Notes under the pieces: model-generated
Database searches by the model: none
The model's input: the letters and a program-made list of their open reading frames with translations, nothing else
Told to the model about the DNA's origin: nothing
Position numbers and translations under genes: made by a program
Shown: one piece after another, positions 1-9,211 of the stretch
How the letters are laid out: every line of letters begins with the position of its first letter
Numbering within the stretch: position 1 is the first letter of the stretch
DNA from: Bradyrhizobiaceae bacterium
GTDB lineage: Bacteria; Pseudomonadota; Alphaproteobacteria; Rhizobiales; Xanthobacteraceae
DNA: 64,000 nucleotides
Assembly: GCA_020544565.1 (NCBI GenBank)
Contig: CP078014.1
Location: 3,288,016-3,352,015, forward strand
Direction of reading: 5' to 3'

Positions 1-600
1 TTCAACGCCGGATCGAACCTCGAGGCCAATGGCGGCGCGGCGCTCGCCATGACCAACTCGTTCGTGGCCACCGCGGCCGCGGCGCTGTCGTGGATGTTCG
101 CCGAGTGGATCATCAAGGGCCATCCCTCCGTGCTCGGCGCGCTCTCCGGCGCGGTCGCGGGTCTGGTCGCGGTCACTCCCGCGGCCGGCTTCTCCGGCCC
201 GATGGGCGCGATCGTGCTCGGTCTCGTGGTCGGCGTCGCCTGCCTGTTCTTCTGCACCGTGGTGAAGAACGCGCTCGGCTACGACGACGCGCTCGACGTG
301 TTCGGCGTCCACTGCGTCGGCGGCATCATCGGCGCGCTCGGCACCGGCATCCTGGTCAACCCGGCGCTCGGCGGCACCGGCATCATGGACTACACCACCG
401 GCAAGATCGCCGACTACGATTTCGTCGCCCAGATGATCTCGCAGGGCTGGGGCGTCGCCATCACGCTGCTGCTGTCAGGCATCGGCTCGGCGATCCTCTA
501 CAAATTCGTCGACGTGATCGTCGGCCTGCGCGTCTCCGTGGACGAGGAGCGCGAGGGCCTCGACATCGGCGAGCACACCGAGCGCGCCTACAACATGTAA
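1..600 (+). CDS. amtB: Ammonium transporter AmtB, C-terminal part (5' end outside window)
   Basis: The frame is open from base 1 and begins with the FNAGS motif of Amt/MEP/Rh ammonium channels, so the N-terminal half lies outside the window. About 199 residues are present. They contain several hydrophobic membrane segments and a conserved histidine in VHCVGG (fragment residue about 104), which matches the second pore histidine of AmtB. The end carries the short cytoplasmic tail that GlnK binds in this family. The protein conducts ammonium across the inner membrane. A strong terminator follows at 650-678. A glnK partner would be expected upstream but cannot be seen. Confidence 0.95.
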   Translation, partial: FNAGSNLEANGGAALAMTNSFVATAAAALSWMFAEWIIKGHPSVLGALSGAVAGLVAVTPAAGFSGPMGAIVLGLVVGVACLFFCTVVKNALGYDDALDVFGVHCVGGIIGALGTGILVNPALGGTGIMDYTTGKIADYDFVAQMISQGWGVAITLLLSGIGSAILYKFVDVIVGLRVSVDEEREGLDIGEHTERAYNM

Positions 601-649
601 GCGCAGGAACAACGGTCGGGATCAACCCGGCAAGGTCCCGGCCGTCGGA

Positions 650-678
650 GGGCTCCAGCGCAAGCTGGAGCCCTTTTC
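650..678 (+). terminator. Rho-independent terminator of amtB
   Basis: A perfect 10-bp stem (GGGCTCCAGC / GCTGGAGCCC) closes a GCAA tetraloop and is followed directly by TTTT. It lies 50 bp after the amtB stop codon. Confidence 0.9.
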
Positions 679-734
679 CTGTCGGGCGGCCGGCGGCGGG
701 CCCGCGCTGGCAAAACTCCCCGGCCGCGCGATGG

Positions 735-750
735 TTAATCGCGCCTTAAC
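735..750 (+). promoter_or_regulatory. Perfect CtrA-type binding site upstream of the aminotransferase-ftsK unit
   Basis: The sequence TTAA-TCGCGCC-TTAAC matches the full CtrA consensus TTAA-N7-TTAAC known from Caulobacter and other Alphaproteobacteria. It lies about 70 bp before the first start codon of the aminotransferase-ftsK unit, a typical place for cell-cycle control by CtrA. Binding itself is inferred. Confidence 0.6.
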
Positions 751-817
751 CTCGCCGCTCCTATGGTGAGGATCATCCGATCCCGCGCGGTCCGTTTCCG
801 GGCCGGCGGACCCGACA

Positions 818-2077
818 ATGCTGGCGCGCTCCACGATGGCCATGACCGCTTCTTCCTCTACGGCGCCCAGTGCCGGCACCCCCGATGGCCCGCAGGTCAA
901 CGAGCGCTCGCCCTTCGCCCGGCTGGCCGACCTGCTCGCGCCCCACACACCGGGACGGCCGCTGATCAACCTGTCGCTCGGCGAGCCGCAGCACGCTGTG
1001 CCGGATTTCGTCGGCCCGGTCCTTGCCCGCCATATCAACGAATTCGGCCGCTATCCCATCGCCCGCGGCATCGCGCCGTTCCGCGAGGCCGCCGCCGCCT
1101 GGGCCACCCGCCGCTTCGGCCTGCCCCGCGCCCTCGATCCCGAGACCGAGGTGCTGGCGCTGAACGGCAGCCGCGAGGGGCTGTTCTTCGCCGCCATCGC
1201 CGCGGCGCGCGCCGCCGGGCCGCGCCAGGGCGCGCCGGCCATCCTGATGCCCAATCCGTTCTATCCGGCCTATGCCGCGGGCGCGCGCGCCGCCGGCTGC
1301 GAGGCCGTGTTCCTGCCCACCGTGCGCGACAACGGCTTCCTGCCCGATCTCGATTCACTGGATGCCGCGACGCTGGAGCGCACCGTGGCGTTCTATCTCG
1401 CCTCGCCCGCGAACCCGCAGGGCGCGGTGGCCTCGCGCGGCTATTTCGACCGCGTCAAGCAACTCGCCGATCGCCACGGCTTCATCGTGCTCAGCGACGA
1501 ATGCTATTCGGAGATCTACACCCGCGAGGCGCCGGGCAGCCTGCTCGCCGCGGCGGGACCCGACTTCGCCAACGTGGTCGCGTTCCAGTCGTTGTCCAAG
1601 CGCTCCAACCTGCCGGGCCTGCGCGTCGGCTTCGTCGCCGGCGACAAGAATTTTCTGGCGCGCTTTCACGAGTTGCGCAACGTCGCCGCGCCGCAGGTGC
1701 CGGTGCCGCTGCAGCATGTGGCGATCGCCGCCTATGGCGACGAAGCCCATGTCGATGAGAATCGCCGGCTCTACCGCATCAAGTTCGATCTCGCCGACCA
1801 GATTCTCGGCAACCGCTTCGGTTATCAGCGTCCCGCCGGCGGATTCTGCATCTGGCTCGACGTCTCGGCCTACGGCGGCGACGAGGCGGCCACGGTGACG
1901 CTGTTCCGCGACGGCGGCGTGCGCGTCATTCCCGGCAGCTATCTGGCGCGGCCGCAGGCCGACGGCAGCAATCCCGGCGCGGGCTATATCCGCGTCGCCA
2001 TGGTGCAGGACAGCGACACCACCGCCGAGGCGCTGCGCCGGATGGTGGACGTCTTGAACTTATCACGGGGCAAATAG
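818..2077 (+). CDS. Class I/II PLP-dependent aminotransferase
   Basis: A 419-residue fold-type I aminotransferase of the aspartate / N-succinyldiaminopimelate aminotransferase type. Visible landmarks are NLSLGEPQH near the N-terminus, the SPANPQGAV motif, the DECYSEIY segment and the PLP lysine in SLSKRSNLPGLRVGF (about residue 261). The substrate cannot be read from sequence; DapC-like (lysine/peptidoglycan precursor synthesis) or AspC-like activity are both possible. Start codons at 818, 836 and 842 are all in frame, and the first ~25 residues look poorly conserved, so the true start may be one of the later ones. The gene ends 3 bp before ftsK and is probably co-transcribed with it from a promoter near the CtrA-type site. 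Confidence 0.9.
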   Translation: MLARSTMAMTASSSTAPSAGTPDGPQVNERSPFARLADLLAPHTPGRPLINLSLGEPQHAVPDFVGPVLARHINEFGRYPIARGIAPFREAAAAWATRRFGLPRALDPETEVLALNGSREGLFFAAIAAARAAGPRQGAPAILMPNPFYPAYAAGARAAGCEAVFLPTVRDNGFLPDLDSLDAATLERTVAFYLASPANPQGAVASRGYFDRVKQLADRHGFIVLSDECYSEIYTREAPGSLLAAAGPDFANVVAFQSLSKRSNLPGLRVGFVAGDKNFLARFHELRNVAAPQVPVPLQHVAIAAYGDEAHVDENRRLYRIKFDLADQILGNRFGYQRPAGGFCIWLDVSAYGGDEAATVTLFRDGGVRVIPGSYLARPQADGSNPGAGYIRVAMVQDSDTTAEALRRMVDVLNLSRGK

Positions 2078-2080
2078 GAC

Positions 2081-4573
2081 ATGCCGGCGATCGAGCGCGT
2101 CATTCCCATCGTCGGCCAGATGTCCGACCCGCTGCGCGAGATGTTCGCGCGACGGCTGCGCGAGCTTGCGGGGCTCGGCGTCATCACGCTGTGCTGCGTG
2201 GTCGCCGCCGCGCTGATGACATGGTCGGTGCAGGACCCGAGCCTCAGCCACGCCACCTCCGGACCGATCCGCAACGTGATGGGCTGGCCCGGCGCCATCG
2301 GCGCCGACCTGCTGATGCAGATTCTCGGCCTCGGCGCGATCATGCTGGTGCTGCCGGCGGCGGTATGGGGCTGGCGGCTGGTGACCCACCGCCCGCTCGA
2401 CCGCCACGCGCTGCGCTTCGGATGCTGGATCCTGGGCGCGGTGATCGCGGCCGGCTTCGCCAGCTGCTGGCCGCGCAGCGGCTCCTGGCCGCTGCCGACC
2501 GGCCTCGGCGGCGTGGTCGGGGACGCGCTGGTGCGGTTTCCCGCGCTGGTGCTCGGCCCGCCTGGCCTGATCTATCGCATCGTGCTCGGCCTGATCCTGG
2601 GCGCGGCCATGATCGCCACGCTGGCCTTCGCCTGCGGCGTCGGCGCGCAGGAGCACGTCGCCGCGCCGCGACGTTCCGTGCTCGACGATGAGGACGAAGA
2701 CGAGGACGACGGCGACGACAGCCGCGCCATCTCGCTCGGCTTCGTGGTCCACGCTTTGATGAGCGCCAAGGCCCGGCTGACGCGGATGGCATCGGCGCTG
2801 CTCGCCATGATGCTCGGCCGCAACGAGGATGCCAAGCGCAGCCGCGCCTTCGACCGCATGGAGCCCGATCTCGGCGGCGCGCGCCGCAGCCCCTCGCTGG
2901 TGCCGCGCGACGAGGACGACGAGGACGACACCGTCGACGAAGTCGAGGACGAGGACGACGCGGAGGAGGAAGAGGAAGAAGAGGACGAGGCGCCGGTGGC
3001 GCGCGCGCCGCGCAAGCGCGCCGAGCCGAAATCCTCGGGCCGCAAGGGCGTGTTCGTTCTGCCGCCGATCTCGGTGCTGGCCGCGCCCAAGGCGGCGGAC
3101 CGCCTGACCCTGAGCAAGGACGAACTGGAAGCCAATTCGCGCGCGCTCGAAGGCGTGCTGCAGGACTTCGGCGTGCGCGGCGAGATCACCAATGCCCATC
3201 CCGGCCCGGTGGTGACGCTGTACGAACTCGAACCTGCGCCCGGCATCAAGTCGTCGCGCGTCATCGGCCTCGCCGACGACATCGCCCGCTCCATGAGCGC
3301 GGTGTCGGCGCGCGTCGCGGTGGTGCCCGGCCGCAACGCCATCGGCATCGAGCTGCCCAACCACCAGCGCGAGAAAGTCTATTTCCGCGAACTGCTGGCC
3401 TCGAAGGAAGCCACCGAATCCAGCGCCAAGCTGCCGCTGTGTCTCGGCAAGACCATCGGCGGCGTCTCCACCATCGTCGATCTCGCGCGCATGCCGCATC
3501 TCCTGATCGCGGGCACCACCGGCTCGGGCAAATCGGTCGCCATCAACACCATGATCCTGTCGCTGGTCTATCGCCTGCGGCCCGACCAGTGCCGGCTGAT
3601 CATGGTCGATCCCAAGATGCTCGAACTGTCGGTCTATGACGGCATCCCGCATCTGCTGACGCCGGTGGTCACCGATCCGAAGAAGGCGGTGGTGGCGCTC
3701 AAATGGGCGGTGCGCGAGATGGAGCAGCGCTACAAGAACATGTCGAAGCTCGGCGTGCGCAACATCGACGGCTACAATGCGCGCGTCGCCGAAGCCAAGA
3801 CAAAGGGCGAGGAGCTGACCCGCACCGTCCATACCGGATTCGACAAGGACACCGGCAAGGCGATCTACGAGGAGGAGAAGCTCGAGCTCGAACCGCTGCC
3901 CTACATCGTCATCATCGTCGACGAGATGGCCGACCTGATGATGGTCGCCGGCAAGGACATCGAGGGCGCGGTGCAGCGCCTGGCGCAGATGGCGCGCGCC
4001 GCCGGCCTGCACGTGATCCTGGCGACGCAGCGCCCGTCGGTGGACGTCATCACCGGCACCATCAAGGCCAACTTCCCGACCCGCATCTCCTTCCAGGTGA
4101 CCTCGAAGATCGACAGCCGCACCATCCTCGGCGAGATGGGCGCGGAGCAGTTGCTCGGCCAGGGCGACATGCTGTACATGGCCGGCGGCGGCCGCATCAG
4201 CCGCGTCCACGGCCCGTTCGTGTCCGACGAGGAAGTCGAGAAAATCGTCCGTCACCTCAAGTCGCAGGGCCAGCCGGAATACCTCGAGGCGGTCACCGCC
4301 GAGGAGGAGACCGACGAGGACGGCAACGCCGTGTTCGACGGCACCGGCATGGGCGCCAATGGCGGCGAGGCCGACCTGTTCCAGCAGGCGGTGGCCATCG
4401 TCAAGCGCGACCGCAAGGCGTCCACCAGCTACATCCAGCGCCGGCTGCAGATCGGCTACAACCGCGCCGCCTCGCTGATGGAGCGGATGGAACTGGAAGG
4501 CATCGTCGGCCAGGCCAACCACGCCGGCAAACGCGAGATCCTGCTGCCCGAGGAAGAGGAGCGCTTCGGCTGA
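2081..4573 (+). CDS. ftsK: DNA translocase FtsK
   Basis: An 830-residue FtsK/SpoIIIE-family motor that moves chromosome ends through the division septum. The first ~190 residues hold the hydrophobic N-terminal membrane segments that anchor it at the septum. A linker with two very acidic blocks (about residues 202-212 and 278-306) follows. The motor has Walker A GTTGSGKS near residue 477 and Walker [13 protein letters not shown] near residue 607. The winged-helix gamma domain ([17 protein letters not shown]) ends the protein and is the part that reads polarity sequences in the family. It follows the aminotransferase by 3 bp, and lolA follows after about 100 bp. Confidence 0.97.
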   Translation: MPAIERVIPIVGQMSDPLREMFARRLRELAGLGVITLCCVVAAALMTWSVQDPSLSHATSGPIRNVMGWPGAIGADLLMQILGLGAIMLVLPAAVWGWRLVTHRPLDRHALRFGCWILGAVIAAGFASCWPRSGSWPLPTGLGGVVGDALVRFPALVLGPPGLIYRIVLGLILGAAMIATLAFACGVGAQEHVAAPRRSVLDDEDEDEDDGDDSRAISLGFVVHALMSAKARLTRMASALLAMMLGRNEDAKRSRAFDRMEPDLGGARRSPSLVPRDEDDEDDTVDEVEDEDDAEEEEEEEDEAPVARAPRKRAEPKSSGRKGVFVLPPISVLAAPKAADRLTLSKDELEANSRALEGVLQDFGVRGEITNAHPGPVVTLYELEPAPGIKSSRVIGLADDIARSMSAVSARVAVVPGRNAIGIELPNHQREKVYFRELLASKEATESSAKLPLCLGKTIGGVSTIVDLARMPHLLIAGTTGSGKSVAINTMILSLVYRLRPDQCRLIMVDPKMLELSVYDGIPHLLTPVVTDPKKAVVALKWAVREMEQRYKNMSKLGVRNIDGYNARVAEAKTKGEELTRTVHTGFDKDTGKAIYEEEKLELEPLPYIVIIVDEMADLMMVAGKDIEGAVQRLAQMARAAGLHVILATQRPSVDVITGTIKANFPTRISFQVTSKIDSRTILGEMGAEQLLGQGDMLYMAGGGRISRVHGPFVSDEEVEKIVRHLKSQGQPEYLEAVTAEEETDEDGNAVFDGTGMGANGGEADLFQQAVAIVKRDRKASTSYIQRRLQIGYNRAASLMERMELEGIVGQANHAGKREILLPEEEERFG

Positions 4574-4672
4574 CCATGCTCCCCGCACGCGCCCTATTCG
4601 CAGCCGCGAAAACGCCATAGCATCGGGTTAGTTCCCGACCGAGCCATGTAACCTCCCGGACAGGACGGACCG

Positions 4673-5524
4673 TTGAGACCCTCATTCCGCCATCAGCCGT
4701 TCCGCGCTCCCGCCCGCAGGCCGGGATTTCGCTTCACCGTGAAAGCGCCGATGGCGGTTCTCGCTGCCGCACTGACCATGTCGGCGGCATTCGCCCAGGC
4801 CGTGCCGCTGCCGAAGCCCGCGCCCAAGGCCCGCACCGGCGCCACCGCCGACGCCCAGCGCCAGCAGCCGATGCCGGTCGCGCCGAGCCGCCCCGCCACC
4901 ACGGCCCCGCCATCGCCGATCATTCCCGACCTGCGCAGCCTGTTCGGCGGCGGCAGCGCCGCAACGCCGAATTTCGACGCCAACCAACGCGCGCTGGCAG
5001 GCAAGGTCAGCAGCTATCTGTCGACGCTGCAGAACGTCTCCGGCAACTTCGTCCAGGTCGGCCCCGACGGCCGCCGCACCACCGGCGACTTCTACATCCA
5101 GAAGCCCGGCAAGGTGCGCTTCGAATATGACGATCCGAGCCCGATCGCCATCGTCGCCGACGGCTCGTCGGTGGTGGTGCGCGACCGCAAGCTCGCGACC
5201 CAGGACGTCTATCCGCTGTCGCAGACGCCGCTGCGCTTCCTGCTGTCCGACCGCATCGACCTGCTGCGCGACACCAATCTGGTGGGCGTGTCGGCCGACG
5301 ACATGTACATCAGCGTCACCATCGAGGAGAAGCAGCCGCTGATCGGCACCAGCCGGCTGATGCTGATGATCGGCGCCAAGGACAACCAGCTCAAGCAGTG
5401 GACCGTCACCGACCCGCAGGGCTACGACACCACCATCGCGGTCTACAATCTCGACACCACCAAGAAGCTCGATCCCGGCATGTTCAAGATCGACTACACC
5501 AACTATCCGACCTCGGGCCCGTGA
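4673..5524 (+). CDS. lolA: Outer-membrane lipoprotein carrier protein LolA
   Basis: This is a LolA-family periplasmic chaperone that carries lipoproteins from LolCDE to the outer membrane. The core runs from about residue 100 to the end, with GNFVQVGPDGRRTTGDFYIQ and KPGKVRFEYDDPSPIAIVADG typical of the family. A proline/alanine-rich linker precedes the core. The frame opens at TTG 4673, but in-frame GTG 4739 and ATG 4751 are better placed for a signal peptide (hydrophobic MAVLAAALTMSAAFAQA followed by a cleavage site). The start is therefore uncertain and 4739 or 4751 is likely. ftsK-lolA-xthA is a familiar order in this family. Confidence 0.93.
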   Translation: MRPSFRHQPFRAPARRPGFRFTVKAPMAVLAAALTMSAAFAQAVPLPKPAPKARTGATADAQRQQPMPVAPSRPATTAPPSPIIPDLRSLFGGGSAATPNFDANQRALAGKVSSYLSTLQNVSGNFVQVGPDGRRTTGDFYIQKPGKVRFEYDDPSPIAIVADGSSVVVRDRKLATQDVYPLSQTPLRFLLSDRIDLLRDTNLVGVSADDMYISVTIEEKQPLIGTSRLMLMIGAKDNQLKQWTVTDPQGYDTTIAVYNLDTTKKLDPGMFKIDYTNYPTSGP

Positions 5525-5595
5525 ACTGAACGCGGCAGCGGATCGCGCAGGCGGCGCTTGCCCGCGCCGCGCCGATCCGATAGATCGCAGCCGCC

Positions 5596-6411
5596 ATGCA
5601 ACTCACCCTCACCACCTGGAATATCAATTCGGTGCGCCTGCGCATCGATCTCGTCGCCAAGTTCATCAAGGCGGCGCGGCCCGACGTGCTGTGCCTGCAG
5701 GAAACCAAGTGCCCGGACGACGCCTTTCCGGTGAAGCGCTTCAAACGCCTCGGCTACGAGCACATCGCGCTCAACGGCCAGAAGGGCTATCACGGCGTCG
5801 CCATCATTTCGAAGATCCCGTTCGCGAACCGCGAGGTGCGGACCTTCTGCGACAACCCGGATTCGCGCCACATCTCGGTGGCGTTCGGCGCGGAGGCGGC
5901 GCTCGCCGCGCCGCTGGTGCTGCATAATTTCTACGTGCCGGCGGGCGGCGACATTCCCGACCCCGCGCTCAATGCGAAATTCGCCCACAAGCTGTCGTTC
6001 CTCGACGAGATGCGCGCCTGCGCGCCGCTGCACCCGAAGCCCGGCGACCGCCATGTGCTGGTCGGCGATCTCAACGTCGCGCCGCACGAGCACGACGTGT
6101 GGTCGCACAAGCAGCTTCTGAAGGTGGTGTCGCACACCCCGATCGAATGCGAGAAGCTGCTCGGCGTGCAGGCCCATGGCGACTGGATCGACATCGCGCG
6201 CCAGCGCATCCCGCTGTCGGAGAAGGTCTACACCTGGTGGAGCTATCGCGCCGCCGACTGGACCGCGGCCGACCGCGGCCGCCGGCTCGATCACATCTGG
6301 GTGTCGAAGGCGCTGGAAAACAGCGTGCGCGATTTCAGGATCACCCGCGACGCGCGCGGCTGGGAGCGGCCCTCGGATCACGTGCCGGTGACGGCGGTGC
6401 TCGACGTCTGA
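5596..6411 (+). CDS. xthA: Exodeoxyribonuclease III
   Basis: A 271-residue EEP-superfamily AP endonuclease / 3'-5' exonuclease for base-excision repair. Visible active-site motifs are TTWNINSVR at the N-terminus, LQETKCPDDAF with the metal-binding glutamate, GDLNVAPHEHDVW with catalytic Asp and Asn, RRLDHIWVS, and the terminal SDHVPV with the catalytic Asp-His pair. Length is normal. It converges with the cNMP-domain gene with only 10 bp between the stop codons, so there is no room for a separate terminator. Confidence 0.97.
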   Translation: MQLTLTTWNINSVRLRIDLVAKFIKAARPDVLCLQETKCPDDAFPVKRFKRLGYEHIALNGQKGYHGVAIISKIPFANREVRTFCDNPDSRHISVAFGAEAALAAPLVLHNFYVPAGGDIPDPALNAKFAHKLSFLDEMRACAPLHPKPGDRHVLVGDLNVAPHEHDVWSHKQLLKVVSHTPIECEKLLGVQAHGDWIDIARQRIPLSEKVYTWWSYRAADWTAADRGRRLDHIWVSKALENSVRDFRITRDARGWERPSDHVPVTAVLDV

Positions 6412-6421
6412 GCGCGGCGCG

Positions 6422-6862
6422 CTACCGCAGCGTCGCCGCGGCGCGGGCCATGGCGGTGACGGCGGCGCTGGAGCGCGCGGCCATGTCGTCGCGCAGGCGG
6501 CGCGCGGCCTCAGGATGGCTCTCCAGCACCCGCTGGAACAGGCTGCGCGACACCCGCAGCACCGACGACTGCTCCAATGCGGTCGCGGTCGCCGGCCGCG
6601 CCATCGGCACCATCAGCGCCAGCTCGCCGATCAGAACGTCCGGTCCGGCCACCGCCTCCTGGCCGTCCTTGGAGGCGACGCGAAACGCGCCGTGACGGAC
6701 GATATAGCCGCAATCCGCCGGCTCGCCCTCAACGAACAGCTTTTCGCCGAAGCCAAAGTCACGCTGCTCGGCGCCGATGGCGAGCACCTGCAGCGCCGAC
6801 ATGCCGAGCAGGCTCAGCGCCGGCACGCGCGCGAACAGCGCGATATCGTCTTCAATGGCCAT
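6422..6862 (-). CDS. Cyclic-nucleotide-binding-domain protein (no DNA-binding domain)
   Basis: A 146-residue protein made almost only of a Crp/PKA-regulatory-type cyclic-nucleotide-binding fold. The beta-roll runs through FGEKLFVEGEPADCGYIVRHGAFRV, followed by the phosphate-binding-cassette region VLIGELALMVPMARPATATAL. No helix-turn-helix follows, so it is not a CRP transcription factor. The cassette arginine position is visible in the RPATA segment, but cNMP binding is not proven. It lies 42 bp downstream of the response regulator and is probably co-transcribed. In Brucella, as I recall, the otpR/cenR regulator is likewise paired with a gene annotated as a cAMP-dependent kinase regulatory subunit. 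Confidence 0.88.
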   Translation of the reverse strand: MAIEDDIALFARVPALSLLGMSALQVLAIGAEQRDFGFGEKLFVEGEPADCGYIVRHGAFRVASKDGQEAVAGPDVLIGELALMVPMARPATATALEQSSVLRVSRSLFQRVLESHPEAARRLRDDMAARSSAAVTAMARAAATLR

Positions 6863-6904
6863 CGCGCGCCGCGGCCGGGCGACGGGTTCGTCTGCTGATT
6901 CGCC

Positions 6905-7591
6905 TCATGGCACCAGTTTATAGCCGCCGGACTCGGTCACAAGGATTTCAGGATTGCCGGCGTCTTTCTCCACCTTCTGGCGCAGGCGATAGATATGCGT
7001 CTCCAGGGTGTGGGTGGTGACGCCGGAATTGTAGCCCCACACCTCCTGCAGCAGCGTCTCGCGCGACACCGGCATCTGCCCGGCGCGGTAGAGGAAGCGC
7101 AGGATCGCGGTCTCCTTCTCGGTCAGCCGGACCTTCTTGGCGTTGGCGCCGGTCAGCATCTTGGAGCCCGGCCGGAAGCTGTAGGGGCCGACCGTGAATA
7201 CGGCATCCTCGCTGGCCTCGTGCTGACGCAGCTGCGCCCGGATCCGCGCCAGCAGCACCGCGAACCGGAACGGCTTGGCGACATAGTCGTTGGCGCCGGA
7301 TTCGAGGCCGAGAATGGTGTCGGAATCGGTACCGTGCCCGGTCAGCATGATGATCGGCGACTTGAAGCCGGTCTTGCGCAGGCTGCGCACCACCTCGCGG
7401 CCGTCGGTGTCGGGCAGGCCGACATCCATCAGCACCAGATCCGGCGCGTAGCTCTTGGCCGCCTGCACGCCCTTGGCGCCGGTATCGACGGCGGACGCCT
7501 CGAACTCCTCGTGCAGGGACAGCTGCTCCACCAGGGCTTCGCGCAGATCGGTGTCGTCGTCCACGATCAGGATCTTGCGGGCATTGGCCAT
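6905..7591 (-). CDS. OmpR-family response regulator, candidate CenR/OtpR
   Basis: A 228-residue two-component regulator. The receiver domain (residues ~5-120) shows IVDDDTDL acidic pocket residues, the phospho-aspartate in LVLMDVGLPD, and the conserved KPF lysine. The winged-helix DNA-binding domain (~130-228) contains VSRETLLQEVWGYN and THTLETHIYRLRQKVE. ATG 7591 is chosen because the receiver starts six residues later; the open frame extends 90 bp further but those codons look non-coding. No histidine kinase is adjacent, so it is an orphan. The linked cNMP-domain gene and the divergent L,D-transpeptidase suggest the CenR/OtpR envelope regulator, but this ortholog call is an inference from context. 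Confidence 0.9.
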   Translation of the reverse strand: MANARKILIVDDDTDLREALVEQLSLHEEFEASAVDTGAKGVQAAKSYAPDLVLMDVGLPDTDGREVVRSLRKTGFKSPIIMLTGHGTDSDTILGLESGANDYVAKPFRFAVLLARIRAQLRQHEASEDAVFTVGPYSFRPGSKMLTGANAKKVRLTEKETAILRFLYRAGQMPVSRETLLQEVWGYNSGVTTHTLETHIYRLRQKVEKDAGNPEILVTESGGYKLVP

Positions 7592-7696
7592 TGCATCCAA
7601 TCCTTTGAAGCATGCGATAAAATAAGGGAGATTCGCGGCGAGCCCCCGGACCCCCCGGCGAAATAGATCACTTGCGGACAAAAGCGCAAGCCAGAG

Positions 7697-8278
7697 TTGC
7701 AGGCAGCCATGGGAAATGAAGCTTTTCCAAGGACTTATCGAACACCGTTCCGTGATTCGCCGCTATCGGTAATTTTCGTCCGCGCCGCCGCGGGGCAGCG
7801 CAGCCGGGGCTGGCTCACGGCCGGCGACCATGCCCTACCGGTGGCGCTCGGACGCGGCGGAATCAAGGCCAACAAGATCGAAGGCGACGGCGGCACCCCG
7901 CGCGGCGTATTCCGCCCGGTGCGGCTGTGGTGGCGCGCCGACCGCCATCCCCGGCCGCGAACCCATCTGCCGGTGCGCGCCATCACTGCCGCCGACGCCT
8001 GGTCCGAGGACCCCGCCGATCGGCACTACAACCGTCCGGTGCGGCGCGCCCCGGGCGAGAGCGGTGACCGGCTGATGCGCGACGACCATCTCTACGATTT
8101 CATCGTCGAGATCGACCACAACACCCGCCCGCGCGTCGCCGGCCGCGGCAGCGCCGTGTTCCTGCATCTGGCGCGCGCGCAGTTCGGGCCGACCGCCGGA
8201 TGCGTCGGCCTCACGCCGGGCGCGATGCGGCATCTGCTGGCCCGGCTCGGCCCGCGCACGCGGATCGTGATCGGGTGA
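7697..8278 (+). CDS. L,D-transpeptidase family protein (YkuD domain)
   Basis: A 193-residue protein with the YkuD catalytic signature: a histidine in VFLHLARA about 12 residues before the nucleophile cysteine in TAGCVGL (about residue 169). Family members cross-link peptidoglycan 3-3 or attach lipoproteins to it. No clear signal peptide or LysM domain is present, which is common in this short ErfK/YbiS-like subgroup. The frame opens at TTG 7697; ATG 7709 (MGNEAFPRT) is the more likely start. It is divergent from the response regulator with a ~105-bp shared promoter region, so that regulator could control it. Confidence 0.9.
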   Translation: MQAAMGNEAFPRTYRTPFRDSPLSVIFVRAAAGQRSRGWLTAGDHALPVALGRGGIKANKIEGDGGTPRGVFRPVRLWWRADRHPRPRTHLPVRAITAADAWSEDPADRHYNRPVRRAPGESGDRLMRDDHLYDFIVEIDHNTRPRVAGRGSAVFLHLARAQFGPTAGCVGLTPGAMRHLLARLGPRTRIVIG

Positions 8279-8293
8279 GGTCTGCAAGGAGCC

Positions 8294-8390
8294 GTCATTG
8301 CGAGGTGCATCGCACCGAAGCAATCCAACCCTTCGCTGCCGCAAGCGCCGTTCTGGATTGCTTCGTCGGCTTCGCCTCCTCGCAATGACG
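8294..8390. repeat. Interspersed palindromic repeat, family A, copy A1
   Basis: The arms GTCATTGCGAGG... and ...CCTCGCAATGAC form an inverted repeat with inner blocks GAAGCAATCC and GGATTGCTTC. Related copies are at 16450, 20101, 42399 and 62618. It lies between the convergent L,D-transpeptidase and yggS genes, where it could fold into a terminator-like hairpin. Confidence 0.88.
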
Positions 8391-8410
8391 ATGAGGCTTC
8401 GCGCGAAACC

Positions 8411-9100
8411 TCACCGCGTGCCGAAGATCGCCGAGCCGACCCGGACATGGGTCGCGCCGAACTGGATGGCCGTGGCGAAATCCGCGCTCATGCCCATGGA
8501 CAATAGCGCGAGGCCGTTGCGCGCGGCGATCTTGGCGGTCAGCGCGAAATGCGGCGCGGGAGCCTCGTCCGCCGGCGGGATGCACATCAGCCCCGCAATC
8601 GTCAGCCCGTAGACGTCGCGACAGCTTTTGACAAACGCATCGGCCTCGCCCGGCGCGATTCCCGCCTTCTGCGGCTCCTCGCCGGTATTGACCTGAACGA
8701 ACAGTTGCGGGCTGCGGCCCTGCCTGTCGATTTCCCTGGCCAGCGCTTCGCACAGGCTCGCCCGGTCCACCGAATGGATGGCGTCGAACAGCGCCACCGC
8801 CTCCTTGGCCTTGTTGGATTGCAGGGGCCCGATCAGATGCAGCGCGAGTCCCGGGTGCTCCTGCATCAGAGGCGGCCATTTCGCCTTGGCCTCCTGCACG
8901 CGGTTCTCGCCGAACACGCGCTGGCCGGCGGCGATCACCGGCTGAATGTCCTCAGCGGCAAAGGTCTTGGACACCGCGATCAGGGTCACCGAGGAGCGGT
9001 CGCGACGCGCATCGGCGCAGGCGCGCGCGATCTCGCGCTCCACCGCGGCGAGAGCGTTTGGTGAATCAGACGTGACCGGAAACGCGGATTCAGCCGCCAT
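8411..9100 (-). CDS. yggS: YggS/PLPBP-family pyridoxal-phosphate homeostasis protein
   Basis: A 229-residue, single-domain alanine-racemase-like barrel that binds PLP and buffers vitamin B6 pools without known enzyme activity. The PLP lysine is in LIAVSKTF (residue 45). Other family marks are FGENRVQEAKAKWP, LHLIGPLQSNKAKEAVALFDAIHSVD and the C-terminal MGMSADFATAIQFGATHVRVGSAIFG phosphate-binding region. ATG 9100 (MAAESAF) is preferred over the longer frame beginning at 9130. It is divergent from the diguanylate cyclase gene. Confidence 0.95.
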   Translation of the reverse strand: MAAESAFPVTSDSPNALAAVEREIARACADARRDRSSVTLIAVSKTFAAEDIQPVIAAGQRVFGENRVQEAKAKWPPLMQEHPGLALHLIGPLQSNKAKEAVALFDAIHSVDRASLCEALAREIDRQGRSPQLFVQVNTGEEPQKAGIAPGEADAFVKSCRDVYGLTIAGLMCIPPADEAPAPHFALTAKIAARNGLALLSMGMSADFATAIQFGATHVRVGSAIFGTR

Positions 9101-9211
9101 CTCGACCCCCAGTTCCAGAAAGATCAACAATCACTCGAATTTTAGCAAATTCGGGAAAACGTCCTTGAAACCCTTCCCGTAACTTCATCGCCGGGGCAAG
9201 GGAATATCGAC

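Noticed and set aside
2063..4618. An 851-codon open frame on the minus strand opposite ftsK, and similar long antisense frames opposite rho, mnmG, leuS and dnaK
   Set aside because: Their translations are rich in His, Arg, Gly and Ala without domains or hydrophobic pattern, as expected for the shadow of GC-rich genes with strong codon bias. The plus-strand genes have clear motifs.
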